From an uncultured Eubacteriales bacterium (GTDB lineage Bacteria > Bacillota > Clostridia > Oscillospirales > Butyricicoccaceae): a DNA stretch of 17,446 bases. Position numbers and translations under genes: made by a program. The stretch's first letter is position 1. Every line of letters starts with the position of its first letter. The DNA lies in assembly GCA_910586105.1 (NCBI GenBank), contig CAJUGU010000083.1:1-17446 (forward strand). The letters run 5' to 3'. The notes beneath the pieces are model-generated. The model did not search any database. It had not been told where the DNA came from and saw only the letters and a program-made list of their open reading frames with translations. Shown one piece after another: positions 1 to 5,685 of this stretch.

Positions 1-87
1 TTCAATTATTCTTTCCATTTCCACTGGCATTTTCAGTTGGATTGGTGTATCATATTCTTGTGATTGGTTTTTCATCGTAGTAATCAT
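1..87 (-). CDS. Partial hypothetical protein, N-terminus only (runs off left edge)
   Basis: An open frame on the minus strand runs from an ATG at 87 (or a second in-frame ATG at 75) off the left edge. From the second ATG it reads MKNQSQEYDTPIQLKMPVEM..., hydrophilic and without a signal peptide. Neither ATG has a clear Shine-Dalgarno site, so the start is uncertain. The family is not recognised. The AT-rich composition resembles the accessory stretches of this window rather than the GC-rich core. Only up to 29 codons are visible, so the frame could be chance. Confidence 0.35.
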   Translation of the reverse strand, partial: MITTMKNQSQEYDTPIQLKMPVEMERIIE

Positions 88-93
88 ATCACA

Positions 94-139
94 AACAGCA
101 GCGGCTGTCACTTTTTTGTGACAGCTGCTGTTATTTTTC
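94..139 (+). terminator. Strong hairpin followed by T-rich tract
   Basis: AACAGCAG/CTGTCAC pairs with GTGACAG/CTGCTGTT: 15 base pairs with a 3-base bulge (CGG) and a T6 loop, followed on the plus strand by TTATTTTTCT. This has the form of a rho-independent terminator on the plus strand. No plus-strand gene is visible to its left. On the minus strand it lies between the Rpn tail relic and the edge gene and may stop read-through there. Confidence 0.6.
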
Positions 140-170
140 TAGGGACTTTTTTACAGCCCCTTTGCTGTTT

Positions 171-425
171 TTATAAGGCCTCGGACGAAGATGCATCCCG
201 CCGCCCGGCAATCGCTTGGATTTGCGGAGCCGAAACGGTTTTGTAGCACTCCCATTCCCCGACAGGGGTCTTCAGCACTTCCATTGCCTATTCAATTGGA
301 CAATCTAAGCCCTTCATCACCCTTGGAATCATCAACCGGCGGCATTCCTCAACGCCCTCTGCCCGGCCTATCTCAATGCCCTCCGCGCGCTCTTATCTGC
401 GCATTTCTTCTATTACGCTGCTCAT
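171..425 (-). pseudogene. Decayed orphan copy of Rpn C-terminal tail
   Basis: Read on the minus strand from the ATG at 425, the frame gives MSSVIEEMRR, stop, ERAEGIEIGRAEG..., CPIE, stop, AMEVLKTP..., then an unrelated run to TAA at 171. It matches the tail of the adjacent Rpn protein (MSRMIEEMRRQERAEGIEIG... and AMDVLEVPEE). At DNA level 368-428 matches 639-699 at 56 of 61 positions. Two in-frame stops are present: TAA at 393-395, where the intact copy has CAA (Gln), and TAG at 288-290, probably an old CAG. The relic starts 16 bases after the stop of the intact gene and begins exactly at the ATG equivalent to that gene's internal start. No nuclease-domain sequence precedes it. It is a dead tail-only duplicate or a displaced older tail. 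Confidence 0.8.
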
Positions 426-441
426 GATTGCATCACCATGC

Positions 442-696
442 TTACTGCTTTTCCAAAATGCTGCGATAGCGTTCCCGCTTTTCTTCGGGGACTTCCAGCA
501 CATCCATTGCCCGTGTAATCGACCAATTTGTATTTTGCCTTAGATTCCGAATCGACTCCAAAAGGCTTTCATCAAAGCCCTCCTCTCGACCTTCTGCCCG
601 GCCTTTCTGAATGCCTTTCTGAATGCCTCTCTCAACGCCTATCTCAATGCCTTCCGCGCGCTCTTGTCTGCGCATTTCTTCTATCATTCTGCTCAT
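442..696 (-). CDS. Candidate intragenic short form of Rpn (C-terminal tail, possible antitoxin)
   Basis: Inside the Rpn gene, in the same frame, AAGGAGGGAG (705-714) precedes an ATG at 696 by 8-11 bases. This would give an 84-aa protein starting MSRMIEEMRRQERAEG and sharing the stop of the long form. The site is built from the codons for KEGVTIM, just after the nuclease domain. For enterobacterial Rpn proteins a short product translated from within the gene, made of the variable C-terminal domain, is reported to inhibit the long nuclease. The same arrangement recurs at the homologous position of the second Rpn locus here. Translation from this site is inferred from sequence only. Confidence 0.55.
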   Translation of the reverse strand: MSRMIEEMRRQERAEGIEIGVERGIQKGIQKGRAEGREEGFDESLLESIRNLRQNTNWSITRAMDVLEVPEEKRERYRSILEKQ

Positions 697-1332
697 GATC
701 GTAACTCCCTCCTTGCTTTCCTTGAAAAATCTTACTCGATCCGCCAACACGTCATAATACATATCCGCCGGGTTCGCGCAGAAAAAATCATGCATCAGCT
801 TTCCGAGCGGCGACTCGTCCCGGTATGCGCCGTTTACATACAAAATGTGCGAGCCATCCCCAAACCGTTCGTTGGTGTCGACGATATAGCGCTCGATATG
901 ATACAGCGGCTTCCCTTTCCCAAGCACATCGCGCTCCGTGATGAACACGACCCAAGTCTCGACCAGTTCTTCAAAATCTTCGCCCATCCGTAACAGGTTC
1001 ACATCCAGCATACTGCTGTTGAACCGTGCGCGTTTCCGTCCTGCGCCCTTGTCGGAACGCTGGATCTCTACATTGATCTTCTTCCCGTCGCCCTCGGTCG
1101 CCAGCACATCCAGCCGTACCGAACGGTTCATCAGGTTTTTTACAAACACCTGCGTCCGGACGTCCGTCACGATCAGATCCGGCTTGCCCAGCACGATCCG
1201 CAGCACAAGCTGGATGCAGACGGTATCCCCCTCGAAACACTTGGTCATAAATTCGTCATCCATCAGGCAGAACTTTTTCAGCATTTCCAAATTTTCCTGC
1301 CGCTTGCGATCCATTGTTTCGGTCACGTTCAC
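442..1332 (-). CDS. Rpn family nuclease (PD-(D/E)XK nuclease family transposase)
   Basis: This 296-aa protein belongs to the Rpn/YhgA-like group, often labelled PD-(D/E)XK nuclease family transposase. Members are DNA endonucleases linked to recombination and, in enterobacteria, to phage defence. The N-terminal motif DDEFMTKCFEGD (25-36) precedes the fold. The probable active site is D75 (RLDV) with E89-x-Q91 (VEIQ). The body runs to about residue 210 and is followed by a Gly-rich charged tail with four-residue repeats (GIEI, GVER, GIQK, GIQK) and a C-terminal AMDVLEVPEEKRERY motif. The start is GTG at 1332, chosen because GGGAGGGGG lies about 8 bases upstream; the ATG six codons in has no such site. 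A consensus-like promoter lies at 1365-1393. An internal start at 696 is listed separately. The gene stands alone, divergent from metF. Confidence 0.88.
   Translation of the reverse strand: MNVTETMDRKRQENLEMLKKFCLMDDEFMTKCFEGDTVCIQLVLRIVLGKPDLIVTDVRTQVFVKNLMNRSVRLDVLATEGDGKKINVEIQRSDKGAGRKRARFNSSMLDVNLLRMGEDFEELVETWVVFITERDVLGKGKPLYHIERYIVDTNERFGDGSHILYVNGAYRDESPLGKLMHDFFCANPADMYYDVLADRVRFFKESKEGVTIMSRMIEEMRRQERAEGIEIGVERGIQKGIQKGRAEGREEGFDESLLESIRNLRQNTNWSITRAMDVLEVPEEKRERYRSILEKQ
602..649. repeat. Four 12-bp in-frame tandem units in the Rpn tail
   Basis: CCTTTCTGAATG occurs twice (602-613, 614-625), followed by CCTCTCTCAACG (626-637) and CCTATCTCAATG (638-649). On the minus strand they encode GIEI, GVER, GIQK, GIQK. 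Unit length is four codons, so gain or loss keeps frame and changes tail length. The tail relic at 171-425 keeps only one comparable unit. Confidence 0.85.
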
Positions 1333-1364
1333 AAATATCGCCCCCTCCCACGCTCTCTATTCTT

Positions 1365-1393
1365 ATATTATCACAATCCATCCCCGCTTTCAA
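1365..1393 (-). promoter_or_regulatory. Sigma-A type promoter for the Rpn gene
   Basis: On the minus strand TTGAAA (1388-1393) is followed by a 17-base spacer and TAATAT (1365-1370). A TG one base before the -10 makes it an extended -10. It lies about 33 bases before the GTG start at 1332. Confidence 0.75.
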
Positions 1394-1518
1394 GCCCAGC
1401 CTGTACGCCCCAAAATTAAACTTTCTGACGCAAACCTACAGCCTCCGCACCGCCCCAGATAGCAGGAAACCAACGCCTGCGCCGTCCGTGTCCTGCGTCG
1501 TCGCTGAAAAGAAAACAC

Positions 1519-1547
1519 TTGCATCATGCCGAAGAATCCGGTATGAT
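1519..1547 (+). promoter_or_regulatory. Candidate promoter for metF
   Basis: TTGCAT (1519-1524), 17-base spacer, TATGAT (1542-1547). The -10 is good and the -35 weak. If used, transcription starts near 1554 and leaves a leader of about 175 bases before metF. Confidence 0.5.
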
Positions 1548-1553
1548 AAAAAG

Positions 1554-1727
1554 CGGAGCAGCGCCCGTCCGCTCCCAACCGGTACGGCGGCTCCCCCTGC
1601 TCCGGCACGCCGGAGCGCCCCTATGTCAGCCCTGAGAGAAATCCCGATTGCGAACGCAAAATGAGCGGCACAACCGAGACCTCCGCAGGTCTCAAAAAAC
1701 ATATCTTTGCAGCAAAGGAAATGAACC
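1554..1727 (+). promoter_or_regulatory. Hairpin-rich metF leader, no recognised riboswitch
   Basis: The predicted leader holds three perfect short hairpins: GCTCCGGC/GCCGGAGC (1599-1616, 2-base loop), TTGCG/CGCAA (1648-1659) and GAGACCT/AGGTCTC (1676-1693, 4-base loop). The last is followed by AAAAAA and ends about 17 bases before the metF ribosome site. I could not fit it to SAM-I, cobalamin or THF riboswitch consensus by eye. It is listed as a possible regulatory leader because metF is often regulated at this level. Confidence 0.35.
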
Positions 1728-2585
1728 ATGAAAACAGCCGATCTTTTTAAACGCAAAACCGTTTTATCCTACGAAGTATTCCCACCCAAGCCGACTTCCC
1801 CGATCGAGACGATCTATAACACGATCAACGAATTAAAAACGCTGTCGCCTGATTTTATCAGCGTGACCTACGGCGCGGGCGGCGGCAAAAACACCCACAG
1901 CACTTTTCAGATCGCATCCACGATCAAGTCCTACGGGATCGAAAGCGTCGCCCATCTCGCCTGTATCGGGCTGAAAAAGGAAGACGTTTCCGCCAAGCTC
2001 GCGGAGCTTCAGTCATTGGGCATCGACAACATCCTTGCACTGCGCGGCGACCTGCCGGACGGCGAATATACCCCCGGCGATTTCCCCTATGCTTCCGACC
2101 TCGTTTCTTACATCAAAGGGTATGGAGATTTCAACGTACTTGCCGCCTGTTATCCCGAAGGGCATATCGAGGCGAAAAGCAAGGTCGAAGACATCCAGAA
2201 CCTGAAAATCAAGGTAGACGCAGGCGCAGATCACCTGATCTCGCAGCTTTTCTTCGACAACGAATATTTTTACGCCTTCTTAGAGCGCTGCCAGCTGGCG
2301 GGCATCACAGCTCCGATCGAGGCGGGCATTATGCCGGTCACGAATAAAAAACAGATCGAGCGCATGACTTCGCTGTGCGGCGCAACTGTACCCCGGAAAT
2401 TCCTCTCCATGATGAACCGTTACGAAGACAACCCAACCGCTCTCCGCGACGCAGGGATCGCATATGCCGTCGATCAGATCGTCGACCTGATCGCACAAGG
2501 CGTGGGCGGCATCCACCTGTACACCATGAACAACCCCTATATCGCCCGCAAGATCCATGAAGCGATCCACAGCCTGATTGCATAA
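1728..2585 (+). CDS. metF: Methylenetetrahydrofolate reductase (MTHFR)
   Basis: This 285-aa cytosolic flavoprotein reduces 5,10-methylene-THF to 5-methyl-THF, supplying the methyl group for methionine synthesis; in some anaerobes it also serves the methyl branch of one-carbon metabolism. Family motifs are clear: YEVFPPK (15-21) with the catalytic Glu at 16, VTYGAGGG near 46-53, ALRGDLP (104-110) with the conserved Asp at 108, and ISQLFFD (171-177). The length is typical of the short bacterial form with no regulatory extension. The ATG follows AAAGGA with about 8-9 bases between. The gene is monocistronic: a strong terminator starts 4 bases after its stop, and the next gene is convergent. The long upstream leader suggests regulation at RNA level (inference). 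Confidence 0.96.
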   Translation: MKTADLFKRKTVLSYEVFPPKPTSPIETIYNTINELKTLSPDFISVTYGAGGGKNTHSTFQIASTIKSYGIESVAHLACIGLKKEDVSAKLAELQSLGIDNILALRGDLPDGEYTPGDFPYASDLVSYIKGYGDFNVLAACYPEGHIEAKSKVEDIQNLKIKVDAGADHLISQLFFDNEYFYAFLERCQLAGITAPIEAGIMPVTNKKQIERMTSLCGATVPRKFLSMMNRYEDNPTALRDAGIAYAVDQIVDLIAQGVGGIHLYTMNNPYIARKIHEAIHSLIA

Positions 2586-2588
2586 AAC

Positions 2589-2639
2589 AAAACGGCGGCG
2601 CAGTCCCAAAGGACGGCGCTGCCGTTTTATCTTCTTTTT
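2589..2639 (+). terminator. Bidirectional rho-independent terminator between metF and a convergent gene
   Basis: AAAACGGCGGCGC pairs with GCGCTGCCGTTTT (one G-T pair). An inner GTCC-CAAA-GGAC stem extends the hairpin, with TTTTATCTTCTTTTT after it. On the minus strand it is followed by GTTTTGTTTT, so it can also end the 2686-3219 transcript. Confidence 0.9.
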
Positions 2640-2685
2640 GACCGTAATGCAATATATTTCCATCGAAAATAGAGAAGCGGATTTT

Positions 2686-3219
2686 TCAGTTCTGTCCCCC
2701 GCTTTCGGCCGCTTCGTGGGGAACAACATGGATCACCTGTCCATTCTCCCAGCGGAAGTACTCATACTCCTTGAGCAACACCATCTCATGGGGAAAGAGT
2801 TGAGACAATTCCCTCATAAAGTTCTCGCCGTACTCCTCAGGTTTTTCCACCTTCAGATCGGCCAGGATCCCTGGCGGCAAGTCACGGCCATAGGAGAAAT
2901 CCAGGTACATACACCAGGTAACTCCCTCCTGGGGAAATTTTATCCGGCCGTTGCGCTCCATATTGGGATACAGCTTGAAAAAGAGTGGACAGCCCCGGCG
3001 GCCGCTGTTGAAAATGTAGATGTGGTCATAGTCGGGCGGTTCCGAATCGGGAGTATCACGCCCAAAGGGACCCGTATTTTTGCGTAGTTTCTTGCGGTTT
3101 TTCGCTACATGGGGATCGCTCGTCGCCTTCGCGGCCCGAGTCAGCGCCTTTTCAAAACGCTTGACCATCTCTTCCTCCGCTAAATCCCCTGTTTTCAGTC
3201 CGTATTCACATGTTGGCAT
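2686..3219 (-). CDS. Hypothetical protein, 177 aa
   Basis: The family is not recognised. The reading frame is well supported: a perfect AAGGAGG site lies 7 bases before the ATG, a near-consensus promoter (3252-3280) sits just upstream, and a terminator follows. The protein is soluble, with no signal peptide or membrane segment. The N-terminal third is basic and helical (EEEMVKRFEKALTRAAK, then KNRKKLRK near 41-48). The rest is rich in aromatic and acidic residues, with YDHIYIFNSG near 64-73, CPLFFKLYPN and MYLDFSYGRDLPPG. It is a single-gene transcript convergent with metF and lies just outside the decayed recombinase element. It could be an accessory gene brought in by transfer, but nothing in the sequence decides this. 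Confidence 0.8.
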   Translation of the reverse strand: MPTCEYGLKTGDLAEEEMVKRFEKALTRAAKATSDPHVAKNRKKLRKNTGPFGRDTPDSEPPDYDHIYIFNSGRRGCPLFFKLYPNMERNGRIKFPQEGVTWCMYLDFSYGRDLPPGILADLKVEKPEEYGENFMRELSQLFPHEMVLLKEYEYFRWENGQVIHVVPHEAAESGGQN

Positions 3220-3251
3220 AGAAAAACCTCCTTTTCGCTTTCCATGTCCCG

Positions 3252-3280
3252 ATTATACCACTTTTCCATATCCCGTACAA
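3252..3280 (-). promoter_or_regulatory. Strong sigma-A promoter for the 177-aa hypothetical gene
   Basis: On the minus strand TTGTAC (3275-3280), 17-base spacer, perfect TATAAT (3252-3257). The start codon is at 3219, giving a leader of about 25 bases with AAGGAGG. Confidence 0.85.
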
Positions 3281-3441
3281 GGTGACGGGGCTTGTTAAAT
3301 CAGGTATAGCAGTTTGTTATTTGGGTTCGGGCTTTCATCTGACCGGTAAACCGGAATGTGCACTTTATGGATGTATCCTGTTTTTTATACGCAAACTTGC
3401 TTCTACGTGCATAATCCAGTGTCTTGAAAATGGCATTTGTA

Positions 3442-3621
3442 TTAACCTTTACCGCACCAATAGTCGATAAGCCAAATCGCATTTTCATCATTACTTACAA
3501 CACTTAATATTTTCAAGTGTTCCTTTCTTTCTTCCGATATTTTTCTTTTCAATTCATCATAGGATAAACTGCGGAGGATCTTCTCGGTGCTGTCCGTAAT
3601 CCGGGTTAGAATATTATCCAA
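3442..3621 (-). CDS. Small ORF of unknown function, 59 aa, crossing the element's left inverted repeat
   Basis: A minus-strand frame from TTG at 3621 to TAA at 3442 encodes DNILTRITDSTEKILRSLSY... and ends IWLIDYWCGKG. It is charged and likely helical, with an aromatic C-terminus. A perfect AAGGAGG lies at 3635-3641, 13 bases before the TTG, which is longer than ideal; no closer in-frame start exists. The first codons lie inside the left inverted repeat of the recombinase element and the rest lies outside it. It may be a gene remnant, a chance fusion across the insertion point, or a real small protein. The family is not recognised. Confidence 0.35.
   Translation of the reverse strand: MDNILTRITDSTEKILRSLSYDELKRKISEERKEHLKILSVVSNDENAIWLIDYWCGKG
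3597..3611 (+). repeat. Left terminal inverted repeat
   Basis: TAATCCGGGTTAGAA. It pairs with 5376-5390 (14/15). A partial direct copy, AATCCGGGT, lies at 3687-3695, and an exact 11-base direct copy (TAATCCGGGTT) at 5326-5336. Confidence 0.6.
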
Positions 3622-3736
3622 TGTAAAATCAAGACCTCCTTAAAAACACTGAATAAAACTGATGTAGCTGAGATTAAATCATTGGGAATCCGGGTATATT
3701 GATGCTGCGTAAACAGTGAAAAGGTTGGAATACAAG

Positions 3737-4274
3737 ATGAAGGGTCTACGCAACAAATCGGTGCAGGAATTATTAGGAGCACTTCTTGAGCATTTGCGGG
3801 AATACAGATATTCAAAACACAAAGTGGTGACTTATACAGGCTTTGCAAGGTTACTGTCGGCCTTTATGGAACAGCGAACAGCGGGAAATTGAGGCCGACA
3901 ACAAATCTGTAGGCGTGGACTTTTATCAGCAATTTTGTCAAAGCCATGTAAGAGCTACAAGTGTTACTATGCAGTTGTTTCTTGCAAGGCTGGATTCAAT
4001 ACGGTGTGGGAACGGATTTATCCGGCATATTAAGACAGTAAAATCAGTAGAGCTGCCGGAAGGATTTAACTCGCTGTTACGCCTTCACAGGCAAAGATGT
4101 ATTGACAAAGGGCTGCTCCCAAGTTCAGTCCAGACGCATGAAAGACATTGCCGTGAATTTTTTATACTTTTAGCAGAAAAATGTGTTTCCGACAGCGGTG
4201 GATTTACACCCTCGGCAATTTCAAAAGCCTGCCTCCGCGACGGATTATTTCCAGAGGTGAACTATGAGGACTAA
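3737..4274 (+). pseudogene. Tyrosine recombinase, N-terminal part only, frameshifted
   Basis: From ATG 3737 the frame reads MKGLRNKSVQELLGALLEHL..., typical of the N-terminal core-binding domain of clostridial tandem integrases, and stops at 3892. The next frame continues the same protein: EIEADNKSVGVDFYQQF... to a stop at 4274. The break comes from a 7-bp tandem duplication (GAACAGC twice, 3869-3882); removing one copy restores SAFMEQREIEADNK. The protein then ends after about 177 codons, near ...ISKACLRDGLFPEVNYED, before any catalytic domain: there is no Arg, HxxR or Tyr motif. Its last codons overlap the ATG of the next recombinase (ATGAGGACTAA), as in recombinase operons. An internal deletion probably removed its C-terminal half and a following gene. 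Confidence 0.75.
3869..3882 (+). repeat. 7-bp tandem duplication that breaks the recombinase frame
   Basis: GAACAGC at 3869-3875 is repeated at 3876-3882. Deleting one copy gives ATG GAA CAG CGG GAA ATT GAG (MEQREIE), which joins the two frames of the pseudogene. Confidence 0.85.
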
Positions 4275-5303
4275 GGGGCAGCCTGGAGTTTTAGAACTCT
4301 TAATCACTTTTGTTGATAACTATATGCCTACGGTAGCTGGGTTAAGCGCAAATACAATTCGTCTCTATAAAGCATCCTTCCGCCTTTTACTGACCTATTT
4401 CTATAACGTGAAAGAAATTTCGACTGACAAAATCACATTTCAGGATTTGAATCGGGAAACGATTTCTTCTATTTGGGATTGGATTGAAACCGAAAGAAAC
4501 TGTTCTGTTGCAACTCGAAATATTCGTCTTGCCGCACTGTCCTCATTTGGCTCCTATGCACAGAACCGAAATACAGATGCCGCATTGTCCTTCGTGACCG
4601 CTATTCAGAATACTCCCACGAAAAAGGCTGCATATACGCCCAGAATATCTTTTTCCAGGGTGGGAGTCTCCGCTTTACTACATGCCCCGGACACAAAATC
4701 TATTATTGGACGGTGTGATGCTGTCTTACTATCTTTAAATATATGCCTCTGGTGCGCGTGCTCAGGAAATCTGCGATCTCAGGGTGCGCGATGTCCTGTT
4801 TGAAAAGAACACCTCGAGAGTTGTTCTCACGGGCAAGGGCAAAAAAGCCAGACGAATCTGCATCGCCAGTTCTTGCGCTGAAATGATTAGACGTTACTTG
4901 ATCTGGCGCAAGATTGATCAGCAGCTTGACCGTCATGTTTTTTCGAGCCGGACCCACGAGCAAATGACAGTATCCCGCATAGAAGCGATTTTCAAAAAAA
5001 TATCTAACCGAATCCAAACGGCAAAATCCTGCCTTATTTCACGAAAAGAGCTATTCCCCGCACACAATAAGGCACGCAACAGCTATGCATATGTTAGGAG
5101 CCGGAGTCCCGATGATCTCTATCAAGAATTTCCTAGGTCATGCACATTTAATGACAACAGAGCGGTATGCTGAGCTCACACAAAGCACAGTTGACAAGCA
5201 GATAAGAGAGTGGAATCAACGCTGGTTCCCCAAAACAACCACCGGTTATGAAACAAAGGAGGTCGATGTCCAGCAGTGCAATATCCCCGATTTTTTAAGA
5301 TAA
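4264..5303 (+). pseudogene. Tyrosine recombinase with catalytic domain, at least two frameshifts
   Basis: The frame starts MRTKGQPGVLELLITFVDN..., with an N-terminal SAM-like core-binding domain to about residue 115. Near 4735-4745 the frame changes: the first frame goes astray after CDAVLLSLN, while the shifted frame gives YASGARAQEICDLRVRDV with the catalytic Arg, then VVLTGKGKKARR with the beta-strand Lys. Near 5085 it changes again, from AHNKARNSYA (the HxxR box, with an extra residue and Asn in place of His) to MLGAGVPMISIKNFLGHAHL and TTERYAEL with the Tyr nucleophile. The last frame ends IPDFLR at 5303. All five motif areas are recognisable, but the gene cannot make one protein. An extra base near 4738 and a loss of about 5 bases near 5085 would explain the shifts (inference). 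It overlaps the preceding pseudogene by 11 bases. Confidence 0.85.
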
Positions 5304-5325
5304 TGCCACCGAACGCGGTGATATA

Positions 5326-5408
5326 TAATCCGGGTTTCGAACTGGCCGATCCCTGTCCTCACAGGGATTTGCCATTTCTAACTCGGATTATTTCTTTTCC
5401 TCGGATTA
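5326..5408. repeat. Right end of element: cluster of recombinase-type motifs
   Basis: TAATCCGGGTT (5326-5336, direct, identical to the left end), AACTCGGATTA (5380-5390, inverted, within the right terminal repeat 5376-5390) and TCGGATTA (5401-5408, inverted) lie close together around a perfect hairpin at 5349-5368. The pattern resembles multiple recombinase binding sites at an element end. Confidence 0.5.
5349..5368 (+). terminator. Hairpin after the recombinase pseudogenes
   Basis: ATCCCTGT-CCTC-ACAGGGAT is a perfect 8-bp stem followed by only TT. It may be a weak terminator or part of the element's end structure. Confidence 0.4.
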
Positions 5409-5685
5409 GGGAACAACAACAAAGGCCGTGACAGTGCCTGCATAGGGAACGGGCCATCGCGAAGACGCGATATTGCCGATTGGGTGGGAGCGTCAGGGAC
5501 GCCATTTGTAAAGCCTTTCGCAGCATGCGGTAAGGCGTTTTGCATCGCCGCACCGGATGCCCGCTGCCTTGCAAAAAAGGTTGCAGTTTGGTTACGGTTT
5601 CCGGCAGGGCGGGAACCTTTTCCGGAACCGCCGCGTCAAAGGGTTACTGAGAGCCCGAAAACAAGAATGAAACGAGGTGCTTCGT
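5391..5685. other. Gene-free spacer with small hairpins
   Basis: No convincing gene or promoter is seen here. It holds a perfect hairpin ATCGCG-AAGA-CGCGAT (5456-5471) and a second, GCGTC-AGG-GACGC (5490-5502), within 50 bases of each other. The end carries the ribosome site of the lipoprotein gene (GAGG at 5674-5677). Confidence 0.5.

Larger units (their letters stand above)
3597..5390. mobile_element. Decayed tyrosine-recombinase element with terminal inverted repeats (RIT-like)
   Basis: Two tandem tyrosine recombinase pseudogenes lie between the left repeat TAATCCGGGTTAGAA (3597-3611) and the right repeat TTCTAACTCGGATTA (5376-5390), which is its inverted complement at 14 of 15 positions. 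The interval is AT-richer than the flanking core genes. Recombinase-in-trio (RIT) elements carry three overlapping tyrosine recombinase genes in one orientation between inverted repeats. Here the first gene lacks its catalytic domain, a middle gene is missing, and the last is frameshifted, as expected if an internal deletion collapsed a trio. The 1794-bp extent assumes the repeats mark the ends. I saw no clear target duplication. Confidence 0.6.

Noticed and set aside
938..1462. Long plus-strand frame opposite the Rpn gene
   Set aside because: It is antisense to a well-supported gene, rich in Ser/Arg/Thr as expected from a shadow frame, and has no ribosome site.
1554..1727. SAM-I, cobalamin or THF riboswitch before metF
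   Set aside because: The conserved core sequences of these classes could not be found in order; only hairpins are visible, so no class is claimed.
1390..1756. Minus-strand frames over the metF leader
   Set aside because: Low-complexity Ala/Gly/Arg composition, no ribosome site, overlap with the start of metF and its promoter.
3300..3491. 63-aa minus-strand frame (MMKMRFGLSTIGAVKVN...)
   Set aside because: No ribosome site; it overlaps the better supported 59-aa frame in another phase and matches no family I recognise.
5331..5345. tRNA-like T-arm sequence (GGGTTTCGAAC)
   Set aside because: No acceptor, D or anticodon stems fit around it; it is part of the element's end repeats.
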